Assembly (NCBI RefSeq): GCF_946222605.1
Contig: NZ_CAMIIE010000015.1
Location: 5,494-69,493 of the forward strand
Origin: an uncultured Acidocella sp.
GTDB taxonomy: Bacteria; Pseudomonadota; Alphaproteobacteria; Acetobacterales; Acetobacteraceae
Direction: 5' to 3'
Length of the DNA: 64,000 bases
Of this stretch, positions 41,972 to 51,255 are shown in pieces (within the stretch, counting starts at the first letter, position 1; each line of letters starts with the position of its first letter). The position numbers were made by a program, and so were the translations under genes. Below the pieces are notes generated by a model. That model saw nothing but the letters and a program-made list of their open reading frames with translations, made no database searches and had not been told where the DNA came from.

Positions 41972-43798
41972 GTGGGCAGGGTGCGGGATCAGAACGGGCT
42001 TTGCCCATGCGAAAGTGGATTGCGGGCTTTGCGCTGCTGCCAGTCGGACCCCGCGCAATGGCCGGGCGAGGCGGCGCTGGCGCTGCTCGCCCCGAAGGCC
42101 GAGGAGGCGACGAAACTCTTCAACGAGAAGAAATATGAAGAGGCGGAGGCGCTGGCGCTGGCGGTGCTGGATGCCGCCCCCAATCAGCGCATCGCGCTGC
42201 GCGTGCTGTTTGAAATCCGCAATGCGCAGAAGCGCGGCAAGGCGGCGGATGCGCTGGGCGCCAGGCTGGCCGGGCTGCCCGGCAATGCCGCCCAGCGGGC
42301 CCAGGCCAATGGCCATTATGCGCAATATCTGATCGGCCAGGCGCGGTATGAGGTGGCGATCCCGTTCGCGGCCGAGGTGCTGAAAGCCACGCCGCGCGCC
42401 GCCCAGGCGCATCATGTGATGGGGGTGGCGTTCACCGAAACCGGCGCGCTGGAGGCCGGGGAGCGGCATTATCGCAAGGCGGCCGCGCTGTCCCCGGTTG
42501 AGGACGGCATGGTGCTGGGCAATCTCGCCTGGAACCTGAAACAGCAGGGCCGGCTCACCGAGGCCTTGGCGCTGTATGAAAAGGCCCTGGCGCTGCGCCC
42601 CGATAATATGCGCGGCACCGGCGGCAAGGCGCAGGTGCTGTTCGCCTTGGGTGAGCGCGCGGCCGCCGAAACGCTGCTGGACGAGGCGGTGGCGCGCTGG
42701 CCCGACGACAAGATGCTGCGCCTGTTGCGGGTGATGGCGGATCTGGCGCAGGACCGCCCGCAGGCGGTGCTGGACCGGCTGAACCCGGCCGAGCCGATGG
42801 TGCCGCCCGAGATCCTCGCCCGTGGCCGCGCCTATATGCAGCTCGGCCAGCCGCAGGAGGCGATCAACGCCATCGCCGCGGCCCGAAACATCCAACGCGA
42901 GCGCGGCGGGCTCAGCTTCCAGCCCGAGGCGCTGCGGGCGCAGATCGAGCGCGACAAGGCCTATTTCACCGGCGACCGGCTGCGGCCTCTGCCCAAGGCC
43001 GGGCCGGGTGCGTTCATGCCGGTGTTCCTGCTCGGCTTCCCGCGCGCGGGAAGTTCCCTGCTGGAGCAGCTGCTGGCCCAGCTTCCGCAATTCGCGGCGG
43101 GGGATGAGCTGGCTCCTGTCTCCCGGCTGATCGACGCGATCCCCGGCATGCTCGGCAACCAGCCTTATCCGGAGGCCTTGGACAATGTGCTGGTGGGCGA
43201 TGCGGCGCAGGTGCCCGATCGGCTGCGGGCGCTGTATGAAGCGCCGCGCGGCGCCTTGGCTCGCCCCGGCGTGCGCTTCATCACCGACCGCGCCCCGGGC
43301 AATGTCTGGCATCTCGGGCTGATCAAGCTGCTCTATCCCGAGGCGCCGATCATCCATGTGCTGCGCCATCCTTATGACCTCGTGCTCGCCAATGCCGCCC
43401 AGGACCGCAAGCTGGAAACCAACGCCCATGCCGGGCTGCCCGCCCTGGCGCGCTATTTCGACATGCAGGCGCAAATGCTGAAACATTATCGCGGCCAGCT
43501 GACGCTGCGCTATCTGCCGGTGCGCTATGAAGAGCTGGTGCGCGACCCGGATGGCGAGGTGCGCAAGATCCTCGCCTTCATTGGCGCGGATACCGATCTG
43601 CCCGGCGGCTTCGGGCTGAATAACGGCGCTGTCCCCGAACCCTGGCCGGCGCATTTCGCCCTGCGCCGTCCGGTGCACGCCAACGCCGCCGGCCGCTACC
43701 AGGCCTATCAGCAGGCGCTGCCGAAACTCTTCAGCGAGGTGGCGGCGATCCTTGATCCCTGGGTCCGAGAGCTGGGCTATGAGGAGCCGACGCCATGA
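41972..43798 (+). CDS. SEC-C / TPR / sulfotransferase fusion protein
   Basis: 608 residues. Residues 8-22 are a zinc-binding SEC-C motif (NGLCPCESGLRALRCC). Residues 35-330 hold TPR repeats ('AHHVMGVAFTETGALEAGERHYRKA', 'ALALYEKALALRPDN'). Residues 345-600 are a sulfotransferase domain with the PAPS 5'-phosphosulfate loop FLLGFPRAGSSLLEQLL and 'IIHVLRHPYDLVLANA' (3'-phosphate loop). Starts at GTG 41972 or GTG 41981. Probably sulfates a protein or glycan; the target is unknown. Overlaps the next gene by ATGA. Confidence 0.85.
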   Translation: MGRVRDQNGLCPCESGLRALRCCQSDPAQWPGEAALALLAPKAEEATKLFNEKKYEEAEALALAVLDAAPNQRIALRVLFEIRNAQKRGKAADALGARLAGLPGNAAQRAQANGHYAQYLIGQARYEVAIPFAAEVLKATPRAAQAHHVMGVAFTETGALEAGERHYRKAAALSPVEDGMVLGNLAWNLKQQGRLTEALALYEKALALRPDNMRGTGGKAQVLFALGERAAAETLLDEAVARWPDDKMLRLLRVMADLAQDRPQAVLDRLNPAEPMVPPEILARGRAYMQLGQPQEAINAIAAARNIQRERGGLSFQPEALRAQIERDKAYFTGDRLRPLPKAGPGAFMPVFLLGFPRAGSSLLEQLLAQLPQFAAGDELAPVSRLIDAIPGMLGNQPYPEALDNVLVGDAAQVPDRLRALYEAPRGALARPGVRFITDRAPGNVWHLGLIKLLYPEAPIIHVLRHPYDLVLANAAQDRKLETNAHAGLPALARYFDMQAQMLKHYRGQLTLRYLPVRYEELVRDPDGEVRKILAFIGADTDLPGGFGLNNGAVPEPWPAHFALRRPVHANAAGRYQAYQQALPKLFSEVAAILDPWVRELGYEEPTP

Positions 43799-45168
43799 GC
43801 GCCACGCAGGAAACCGGCAAGGTGGTGATGAAGCTGGCGGATGCGCTGGACAAGCTCGCCAAGCTGGAACAGGCCAACAAGCTCGAAGAGGCCGATGATC
43901 TCGCTAAGCGCATGCTGGCGGCGATGCCCGAGCATCCGCATATCCTGCAGCTGGCCGGCATCGTCGCCTATCGCAGCGGGCGGGTGCAGGAGGCGATCGA
44001 GCGCATGGAGAAATCCCAGGCGCTGGCGCCGGATGTGGCGCTCTATCCGCGCAATATCTGCGAGATCTATCGCGGAGCTGGCCGGCTGGACGATGCGCTG
44101 GCTGCCGCCAAACGCGCCATCGAACTCTCGCCTGAGGATTCGCGCAGCTATTTCAACTGCGCGCTGATCCATTATGAGCGGCTGGAACTCGATGAGGCCG
44201 TCGCCGTCTCCGACAAGGCGATTGCACTCGACCCGGATTTCGCCGAGGCGCATTTCGAGAAGGCCGAGGCGCTGCTGCTCGGCGGCAAGCTGAAGGAAGG
44301 CTGGGAGAGCTATGAATGGCGCTTCAAGCTGAAACAGGCCGAGGGCATGTTGCCCAAGACCGAGAAGCCGCAATGGGATGGCCAGCCGCTCGCCCCCGGC
44401 AAGCTGCTGATCATCGGCGACCAAGGCTTTGGCGATTGCATCCAGTTTGGCCGCTACATCCCCTGGGCGGCGATGCTGGCGCCGCAGCCGATCATCGCCT
44501 GCTCCGGCGAGTTGCTGCCTCTGCTCAGCCAGTTGCCGCATATCGGCAAGGTGGTGACGCGCTGGGACGATGCCGGGGATTACGACGCCTTTATCCCGCT
44601 CTCCGGCCTGCCGCGCCTGGCCGGCACCACCACCGAGAATATTCCGCCCTCGGGCTATCTGGCGGCCAAGCCGGCGCTGGTGGAGGAATGGCGCGCGCGG
44701 CTGGACCGGCTGGCCCCGCGGGGCAAGAAACGCATCGCCTTGGTCTGGGCCGGGCGGCCGACCCATAAGAACGACAAGAAGCGCAGCCTGAAGCTGTCCC
44801 AGTTCGCGCCGCTTTTCGCGCGCGACGATGTGGTGATTCTCACCGTGCAGAAGGGCGACCAGATTGCCCAGGCCGGCGGCTATTTCGGCCGCGCGCCTTT
44901 GGTCAATCTCGGCCCCGAGATCGAGGATTTTCTCGATACGATGGCGATCCTGCAGCATGTCGACCGGCTGGTGACGATCGACACCTCGGTCGCGCATATC
45001 GCCGGCGCCAGCAATGTGCCGACCTCCATCGTGCTGCCCTACGCGCCGGACTGGCGCTGGCTGCTGCACCGCGAGGACACGCCCTGGTATCCGAATATGC
45101 GGCTCTACCGGCAAAGCGTGCCCTTCCAGTGGGACGACGTGATCGCCCGCGTGGCGGCGGATCTGTAA
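43795..45168 (+). CDS. TPR protein with glycosyltransferase-9-like C-terminal domain
   Basis: A 457-residue protein. N-terminal TPRs (residues 10-170) precede a GT-B-like half: 'LLIIGDQGFGDCIQFGRYIP', 'GKKRIALVWAGRPTHKNDKKRS' and 'LVTIDTSVAHIAGASNVPTS', then 'PDWRWLLHREDTPWYP'. This family is common in alphaproteobacteria and often placed with surface-glycan or flagellin modification genes. Sits between two sulfotransferase genes, so a sulfated glycoconjugate is a reasonable proposal. Confidence 0.85.
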   Translation: MSATQETGKVVMKLADALDKLAKLEQANKLEEADDLAKRMLAAMPEHPHILQLAGIVAYRSGRVQEAIERMEKSQALAPDVALYPRNICEIYRGAGRLDDALAAAKRAIELSPEDSRSYFNCALIHYERLELDEAVAVSDKAIALDPDFAEAHFEKAEALLLGGKLKEGWESYEWRFKLKQAEGMLPKTEKPQWDGQPLAPGKLLIIGDQGFGDCIQFGRYIPWAAMLAPQPIIACSGELLPLLSQLPHIGKVVTRWDDAGDYDAFIPLSGLPRLAGTTTENIPPSGYLAAKPALVEEWRARLDRLAPRGKKRIALVWAGRPTHKNDKKRSLKLSQFAPLFARDDVVILTVQKGDQIAQAGGYFGRAPLVNLGPEIEDFLDTMAILQHVDRLVTIDTSVAHIAGASNVPTSIVLPYAPDWRWLLHREDTPWYPNMRLYRQSVPFQWDDVIARVAADL

Positions 45169-45178
45169 GGCGGCGCTG

Positions 45179-46174
45179 ATGCTCGGATCGCGCCGTGCGG
45201 CCCCGCTTTTCGCCGCCGCGCGCCGGCCGATTCTGCTGCTCCATGCCGGGCTGCACAAAACCGGCACCACCGCCTTGCAGGAGGCGCTGGCGGCGCAGCA
45301 GCAGGCGCTGCTGGCGCAGGGCGTGCTGTTCGTGCGCGCCGGCCGGCCGGTGAGTGCCGCCGGGCAGCATAATCTCGCCTGGCAGCTGATGCGCGACAGG
45401 CGCTATCACAGCGCCTGGGGGACCATCGACGAGGCGGCGCGCGAGATCGAAGCGCATGGCGGCCATGCCATCATCTCGGCGGAGGATTTTGAAACCTTTC
45501 TGGACCGGCCTGAGGCGTTCGCGCCGCTCACGCGCCACCCCGCACTCGCCGGGCATGAGATCGCGCTGCTGGTCTATCTGCGCGAACCCTGCGCCTATCT
45601 GCGCTCGCTCTATCTCGAACTCACCCAGGCCGGCATCGCCGAGGAGGCAAGGCTGGTGATCGCGCAGATCCTCGCCGCCGGACATTTTGATCTGCGGGAA
45701 TGGCGGTTTCAGTTCGATTATGCCCGCCTCGCCGCCAGGCTGCGGCGCGGCTTTCCCGGGCGGGTGGTGCTGCGCGACTATCAGGCGCTGATCGGCGGCT
45801 CCAGCCTCGCGGATTTCCGGCATGTCACCGGGCTGAGGCTGGATGAGTTCGACGACAAGCGGCTGAACATGGCGCGCGCGCCGGGCGACGCGCTGCGCGA
45901 TTTCTACGCGGCCCGGCTGGCCTTGCCGCTCACCCCCGCGCAGCTGGCGCAGATCGAGGATCTCGCCGCCGCTCTGGGCGGGCAGGCGCCCGGGCTTTCA
46001 GCCGCCAGCCTCGCCAGGCTGGCGGCGCGCTTCGGCCCGGCCCGGCGCAGCTTGCGCCGCTTCGGCGTCGGGCGCGATTGGGCGGTGCCGAATGCGGAGA
46101 CCCGGCCGGGGATGACGCTGGAGGCGCTGTTTTCCTTCGAGACCCAATGCCGCCTGATGGGCGCCGAAGCCTGA
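45179..46174 (+). CDS. Sulfotransferase-like P-loop protein
   Basis: A 331-residue protein. 'LLLHAGLHKTGTTALQEAL' near residue 20 is the PAPS-binding P-loop of the sulfotransferase superfamily, and 'IALLVYLREPCAYLRSLY' is the R-x(7)-S 3'-phosphate loop. The C-terminal third is unassigned. 10 bp after the TPR-GT gene. Confidence 0.75.
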   Translation: MLGSRRAAPLFAAARRPILLLHAGLHKTGTTALQEALAAQQQALLAQGVLFVRAGRPVSAAGQHNLAWQLMRDRRYHSAWGTIDEAAREIEAHGGHAIISAEDFETFLDRPEAFAPLTRHPALAGHEIALLVYLREPCAYLRSLYLELTQAGIAEEARLVIAQILAAGHFDLREWRFQFDYARLAARLRRGFPGRVVLRDYQALIGGSSLADFRHVTGLRLDEFDDKRLNMARAPGDALRDFYAARLALPLTPAQLAQIEDLAAALGGQAPGLSAASLARLAARFGPARRSLRRFGVGRDWAVPNAETRPGMTLEALFSFETQCRLMGAEA

Positions 46175-46207
46175 ACGCAGGGTTTGCCAGCCACCCGCCA
46201 AAGAAAC

Positions 46208-47557
46208 TCAGTCGGCATGCGCGGCGGAAAGCGGTGTTGAGAGCGCTTCCAGAGATTGCCCCTCAGCGGGAACCGCCAGGAATGCCGCCAGCACGCCAGC
46301 CCCGGCCATCAGCCCCCCGGCGAAGAGATAGCCCCCGCAAATCGCCAGCGGCGAGCCTGCGCCGATCAGCCGGCCAAAGACCAAAGGCGCCAGCACACCG
46401 CCCAGCGCGGTGCCGAAAGCGTAGAACAGCGCGATCGCCAGGGCCCGGATTTCCAAAGGAAACAGCTCGCTCGCGGTGAGGTAGGCGGCGCTGGCGGCGG
46501 AGGAGGCGATGAAGAAGATCGCCGCCCAGGCCAGGGTCTGCGTCGTCGCGTCGAACCATCCTTGCAGAAACCCATAGCCGGTGGCGGCGAGCAGCGCGCC
46601 GGAGATGATATAGGTGCCGGCCAGCATGATGCGCCGCCCCAGCGTATCGAACAGCCAGCCCAGCCATAACGGCCCGAGAAAATTCCCCGCCGCCAGCGGC
46701 AACAGATACAAGCCGGCGCGCCCCTGCGGCACGTGGTAGAAGCGCGTGAGCATCAGCGCGTAGGTGAAGAACAGCGCGTTATACAAAAATGCCTGAGCCG
46801 CCATCAGCGCCAGCACCAGAATGGTGCGGGCGCGGTAGGTGCGCAGCAGCACCGGCAGAATGACCCCCAGCCCGAAGCTCTGGCGCGGCTGCAATGTCAG
46901 TTCCGGCAGATCCTCCGGCGCCGGGCTGTCCGTCCGGGCCTCGATCTCGCGCATCAGCGCCTCGGCCTCCTGCTGACGCCCATGGGTGACCAGCCAGCGT
47001 GGGCTCTCGGGGATGATCCGCCGCAGCGCCAGCACCCCCAGCCCGATCACCGCGCCGATGCCAAACCCCAGCCGCCAGCCGAGATCCTCCGGCAACCAAT
47101 GCGGGTTGAGCAGGACCAGGCTCATCCCGGCGCCGATCACCGCTCCCAGCCAGTAGGTGCCGTTGAGCCCGAGCGCGACGCGCCCGCGCAGCCGTGCCGG
47201 GATCAGCTCATCCACCGCCGAATTCACCGCGGCATATTCACCGCCGATGCCCAGCCCCGTCAGCAGCCGGAAGGCTCCCAGCGCGGTGCCGTTCCAGGCA
47301 AAGGCGCTCAGCGCCACCCCGGCCAGATAGCAACCCAGCGTGAGGAAGAAAATGCGCCGCCGTCCGAACCGGTCCGTCGCCGCCCCGAACAGCAGCGCGC
47401 CGGCCACGGCGCCGGCGAGATAGCAGGAGCCGATCGCCCCCACCGCCTGCGGGCTGAGATGCAGCGTGTGCGGGCTGGTCAGCACCGCGCCGAGCGCGCC
47501 GATGATGGTGACTTCCAGCCCATCCAGCATCCAGCTTGCCCCGAGCCCGGCCAGCAC
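46208..47557 (-). CDS. MFS transporter
   Basis: At least 449 residues with 12 hydrophobic helices. The DGLEV motif in helix 1, 'GAATDRFGRRRI' in loop 2-3, and 'GIGGEYAAVNSAVDELIPARLRGRVAL' place it in the sugar/aromatic acid symporter group. The GTG at 47557 falls inside the conserved first helix. The frame stays open to a TGA at 47630-47632 and has 24 upstream codons (RIRTDIPARLDRLRWSRFHAL) that look native but contain no ATG, GTG or TTG. The true start may be an ATT at 47626. Substrate unknown. Confidence 0.85.
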   Translation of the reverse strand: MLAGLGASWMLDGLEVTIIGALGAVLTSPHTLHLSPQAVGAIGSCYLAGAVAGALLFGAATDRFGRRRIFFLTLGCYLAGVALSAFAWNGTALGAFRLLTGLGIGGEYAAVNSAVDELIPARLRGRVALGLNGTYWLGAVIGAGMSLVLLNPHWLPEDLGWRLGFGIGAVIGLGVLALRRIIPESPRWLVTHGRQQEAEALMREIEARTDSPAPEDLPELTLQPRQSFGLGVILPVLLRTYRARTILVLALMAAQAFLYNALFFTYALMLTRFYHVPQGRAGLYLLPLAAGNFLGPLWLGWLFDTLGRRIMLAGTYIISGALLAATGYGFLQGWFDATTQTLAWAAIFFIASSAASAAYLTASELFPLEIRALAIALFYAFGTALGGVLAPLVFGRLIGAGSPLAICGGYLFAGGLMAGAGVLAAFLAVPAEGQSLEALSTPLSAAHAD

Positions 47558-47629
47558 CAGCGCGTGAAAACGGCTCCAGCGCAGCCGGTCGAGCCGCGCC
47601 GGGATGTCGGTCCTGATCCGGCGAATGGT

Positions 47630-47806
47630 TCAGAACCCCGCGAAGCTGGCGGGGTTTTCCGCCGGATCCTCGGTCTCGATCTCGGCCGGCTGGGTGACCC
47701 GCTGGCGCGGCGGCTTGGCGTTCACGTCTGGCGCCGGCGGCTCGGGCTGCTGGCGTGGCGTGGTTTTCGTCTTGGCGGGGTCCTGGCGCGGATTATGATT
47801 TTTCAT
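47630..47806 (-). CDS. Small proline-rich hypothetical protein
   Basis: 58 residues, rich in Pro, Lys, Glu and Gln, no hydrophobic segment, likely disordered. ATG at 47806 has AAAGGGG 4 bases upstream. Its TGA lies 3 bases before the ATT that may start the MFS gene, so translation could be coupled. No family recognised. Confidence 0.5.
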   Translation of the reverse strand: MKNHNPRQDPAKTKTTPRQQPEPPAPDVNAKPPRQRVTQPAEIETEDPAENPASFAGF

Positions 47807-47877
47807 GCCCCTTTCTAGCAAACCGCGCGGAGGCAATCCTGACCTTTGGATGAGGAGCCCGTCATGTTAGCCCTCCC

Positions 47878-49233
47878 TCAGGCGCCGGGGCTGACCACGA
47901 CAGTCACCGCTTCCGCTGGCTGGCGACGATAACTCACCCGCGGCAGGCAGAGCCCGACCAGCAGCAGCGAGATGATGGCGGAGCCGATCTGAAACCCGGC
48001 CGGCACCAAATCGCTGCCGGTCTTATCCGAAAGCCAGGTGACGATCAGCGGCGACAGCCCGCCGAAGAAAGTGACCGCGATGTTGTAGGAAATCGCAACC
48101 CCCGTGGCGCGCACCGCCGGCGGGAACAGGCTGGTGAGCATGCCCGGATGCGCGCCGGACATCATCGTCAGGAACAGGCTGGCGATCATCTGCGCGATGA
48201 ACAGCCGCTCAATCGAGGGGGAGGCGATGACGAAGACATAAAGCGGATAGGCCGCGAATGCGAAAACGATGGTGACCGGAAAGAACAGCCGGAAGGCGCC
48301 GACGCGGTCCGCCAGCTTGCCGACCAGAGGATAGCCGAAAATCGCGATCACGCCGGAGACCGAATTGCCGAACAACGCGGCATAAAGCGGCAGATGCAGC
48401 TGATGCGTGACATAGAGCGGCATATAGTTGTGCCAGAGAAAATTCACCGCCGCGCCGACGATGATGACGCCCATGCCGCAAAGCAGCGCTGCCTTGTTGT
48501 TCAGGAAATAAGGCAGGAAGCGGTCGCGGCGCATCAGCGCGTGCTGGGCCTGGAGCTGACGCAGCACCGGCGATTCCGCGACATGGTGGCGGATATAATA
48601 GCCCACCGGCCCGATGATGAAGCCGACGATGAACGGCACCCGCCAGCCCCATTCCTGCATCGCGTGTGCCGGCAGATAGCGGGCCAGGAAGAAGGCGAAG
48701 AGCGAGCCGACCAGCAGCGCGAAGCCCTGCGAGGCCATTTCGAAACTGCCATAGAAATTCCGCTGCCCGCGCGGGGCATATTCCACCAGCATCGAGGCGG
48801 CGGAGGCGAACTCACCGCCCACCGAAAGCCCCTGCAGAACCCTGGCGAAAACGAAAATGATCGGTGCCGCAATGCCGATTTGGGCATAGGTCGGGGTGAT
48901 GCCGACCAGCAAGGTTCCTGCCGCCATCAGCGTGATCAGCAAGGCCAGGGCGGTGCGCCGGCCGACGCGGTCCGCGTAATAGCCGAGCAGAATGCCGCCA
49001 AAGGGGCGGACCAGAAACCCGACCGCGAAGGCGCCCAGCGTTTTCAGCACGGAAACCGCCGGCGAGCCGGCGGGAAAATACGCCACCGCGATATAGCGCA
49101 GGAAGGCGCCGATGACGATGAAATCGAACCATTCCAGCCCGTTGCCGATGATCGAGGCAAGCACGGCGCGGCGGATTTCGCGCTGGTTGAGACTGACGGT
49201 GGTCGTATCGGCGGAGAGGCTATCTTGGTTCAT
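47878..49233 (-). CDS. MHS-family MFS transporter
   Basis: A 451-residue protein. 'NGLEWFDFIVIGAFLRYIA', 'GILLGYYADRVGRRTAL' and 'LQGLSVGGEFASAASMLVEYAP' are the metabolite:H+ symporter (ProP/KgtP/ShiA-like) motifs. Transports an organic acid or compatible solute. ATG 49233 overlaps the upstream hydrolase stop (ATGA). Confidence 0.92.
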   Translation of the reverse strand: MNQDSLSADTTTVSLNQREIRRAVLASIIGNGLEWFDFIVIGAFLRYIAVAYFPAGSPAVSVLKTLGAFAVGFLVRPFGGILLGYYADRVGRRTALALLITLMAAGTLLVGITPTYAQIGIAAPIIFVFARVLQGLSVGGEFASAASMLVEYAPRGQRNFYGSFEMASQGFALLVGSLFAFFLARYLPAHAMQEWGWRVPFIVGFIIGPVGYYIRHHVAESPVLRQLQAQHALMRRDRFLPYFLNNKAALLCGMGVIIVGAAVNFLWHNYMPLYVTHQLHLPLYAALFGNSVSGVIAIFGYPLVGKLADRVGAFRLFFPVTIVFAFAAYPLYVFVIASPSIERLFIAQMIASLFLTMMSGAHPGMLTSLFPPAVRATGVAISYNIAVTFFGGLSPLIVTWLSDKTGSDLVPAGFQIGSAIISLLLVGLCLPRVSYRRQPAEAVTVVVSPGA

Positions 49234-50186
49234 GGAACAATCCCTTCGGCTGGCGCGGTATCCAGCCCGAACAGGCAGGCCCGCGCTTCTTTGGCAGTCA
49301 GCATGCCGAGCGGCTCGTGCCCGACCTCGGCGATTTCAAAATAATGATGGCGCAATCTGGCGCCGTTGCGTTGGCGCAGATACCGCCAATAGGCCTGGCC
49401 ACGGGCCAGGCGATGCGGCCCCTGCGCCTGGGCGGCGAGGCTGCGGTCCAGTGCCGGATGCGCTGTGTCGCAGTCCCGGGCGCCGAGCAGATAGGTGACG
49501 TCGCGCGCCGCATAGCGCGCCTCCAGCGTTGCCGCATCCAACGCCGCCCCGTAGGCGGGGCGTCGATTCATGCCGTATTTCCAGTCATCGTAACCAGGGA
49601 AGCGCGCCGCATCAGGAGGCGCGAAGCCCTCGCCTGCAGGCCGGTCGGGCGAGAAATAGGCGTAGGAGGAGGGGTTGGCGATGACAAAGCTCAGTGCCCC
49701 GCTGGCGCCGGTGAGGATGGCGTAGCGATGCATCACCTGGCCGCCGCCGGAATGGCCGGCCAGCACGATATGCTGCAGGTGAGGGAACAAGGCGGGGGTC
49801 TGCAGATGCGCCAGCACCAAGTCGAGCAGGGTGAAGCCGCTCAACCTCGCCGGGCCCAGCGCTTCGTCGCCGCCCATCCAGCCGGTCTCATCCCAGTACA
49901 GAAACTCCGGCCCCAGCCCATGGGCTTTCACATCCTGCCCGGCCAGCAGCTGCGGCGCGATCACCAATGTCGGCACCCCGGCCTGCCGCGCCGCCGCGCA
50001 GGCGATGGCGAAATAATCCTCCGCATTGCGCTGGCGGCCATGCAGCACGATCATCGCCCGCCGCCAGGGCCGCGTCGGCGCGTAGAGCGAGTCATTCGCG
50101 AAAAGCGGCATCACCGCGCCCGCCATGGTGAAGAACTGGTCGCCCACGGCGCGTACCGGCCGCAGGGGGGAGGCTGCTTCGTCCAT
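49230..50186 (-). CDS. Alpha/beta-hydrolase fold protein
   Basis: 318 residues from ATG 50186 (AGGATC just upstream; the ATG at 50225 has AGGA only 2 bases away). Nucleophile elbow LAGHSGGGQ near residue 150, and late catalytic His in 'EVGHEPLGML'. No signal peptide. With the transporter behind it and a LysR regulator before it, it may open an imported ester or lactone, which is inference. Confidence 0.75.
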   Translation of the reverse strand: MDEAASPLRPVRAVGDQFFTMAGAVMPLFANDSLYAPTRPWRRAMIVLHGRQRNAEDYFAIACAAARQAGVPTLVIAPQLLAGQDVKAHGLGPEFLYWDETGWMGGDEALGPARLSGFTLLDLVLAHLQTPALFPHLQHIVLAGHSGGGQVMHRYAILTGASGALSFVIANPSSYAYFSPDRPAGEGFAPPDAARFPGYDDWKYGMNRRPAYGAALDAATLEARYAARDVTYLLGARDCDTAHPALDRSLAAQAQGPHRLARGQAYWRYLRQRNGARLRHHYFEIAEVGHEPLGMLTAKEARACLFGLDTAPAEGIVP

Positions 50187-50331
50187 ATGATCCTGTCTGT
50201 TTGCGCGTCGGTCTGGTGTGGTCATTTCCTGGCGCGCCGCTTTTGATTACGGCTGCGCCTGCATCACGCCACTATGGCCCGACGCGGCCAGCCGCGCGCG
50301 CCGAAAGAGACAGGTATTTGATAAGCTGAAC

Positions 50332-51237
50332 TTATGGTTCAGCCGGTTGCGCCAGCCGCCTTGCCATGTGCAGCACGGCGCGCACCGCCGGCGCGGTATC
50401 GGTGCGGCGATGGAGCAGGCACAGCTCGGTGATCACCTCGTCGCGCAGCGGGCGGTAGAGCACGCCCTGCATGCTCAGGCGCGTCATCGTCTCCGGCACC
50501 AGCGCCACCCCCAGCCCGGCCCCGACCAGGCTCAGCATGGTGGCAATCTGCGGCACGGTATGGGCGATGCGCGGCTCAAACCCCGCCGCCCGGCAGGCGG
50601 AGGCGACCAGCACGCGCAAGCCGCCGCCAGGCTGGGCGACGAACTGGATAAAAGCGTCATCGGCGAAATCCGCCAGCGCGATGCGTTCATCCAGCGCCCG
50701 CGGATGCGCTGCCGGCAATGCCATCACCAGTCGCTCGCGCGCCAGCGGGCGCACCGCCAGGGCGGGGTCCAGAGCGGGCAAGGGCGAACGGGCGATGCCG
50801 AGATCCAGCCGGTGGTCGGTGAGTTTCTCCAGCTGCTCGGTCGCCGGCAACTGCCCCAGCGCCAGCCGGATCGTGGGCCGGGCCGCCGCAACCGTGTTGA
50901 TCAAGGCGGAGAACAGCGGGTGAAAGGCGGCGGAGCCGACATAGCCGGTATTGAGCAGCCGGATCGTCTCCCGCCCCGCCTGTTCGCCGATCCGGCTGGC
51001 CCGCGCGGCCTGCGCCAGCGTCGCCAGGGCTTCCGGGAGCAGCAGATGCCCAGCCTCGGTCAGCACCGGGCGGCGGCGTTTGCGGTCGAACAGCGTTGTG
51101 CCCAGGGTTTGCTCCAGCGTGCGGATCAGCTGGCTGAGTGCCGGCTGGGTGATGTCCAGCCGCGCCGCCGCCGCGGAGAAATGCAGCATCTGCGCCGCTG
51201 TCGCGAAAGCCTGCCAATGCCGCAGCTCGATCCGCAT
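50332..51237 (-). CDS. LysR-family transcriptional regulator
   Basis: A 301-residue protein. N-terminal winged HTH 'FSAAAARLDITQPALSQLIR', then 'LGTTLFDRKRRRPVLTEAGH'; the effector domain ends at about residue 295. It lies upstream of, and on the same strand as, the hydrolase and MHS transporter, 145 bp away, so it may activate them, though LysR regulators are more often divergent. Confidence 0.92.
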   Translation of the reverse strand: MRIELRHWQAFATAAQMLHFSAAAARLDITQPALSQLIRTLEQTLGTTLFDRKRRRPVLTEAGHLLLPEALATLAQAARASRIGEQAGRETIRLLNTGYVGSAAFHPLFSALINTVAAARPTIRLALGQLPATEQLEKLTDHRLDLGIARSPLPALDPALAVRPLARERLVMALPAAHPRALDERIALADFADDAFIQFVAQPGGGLRVLVASACRAAGFEPRIAHTVPQIATMLSLVGAGLGVALVPETMTRLSMQGVLYRPLRDEVITELCLLHRRTDTAPAVRAVLHMARRLAQPAEP

Positions 51238-51255
51238 CTACACCCCCGCCTTGGC

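Noticed and set aside
41798..45823. Long minus-strand open frames opposite the TPR/sulfotransferase genes.
   Set aside because: Low-complexity His/Arg/Gln sequence without motifs; the plus-strand genes carry clear P-loop and TPR motifs.
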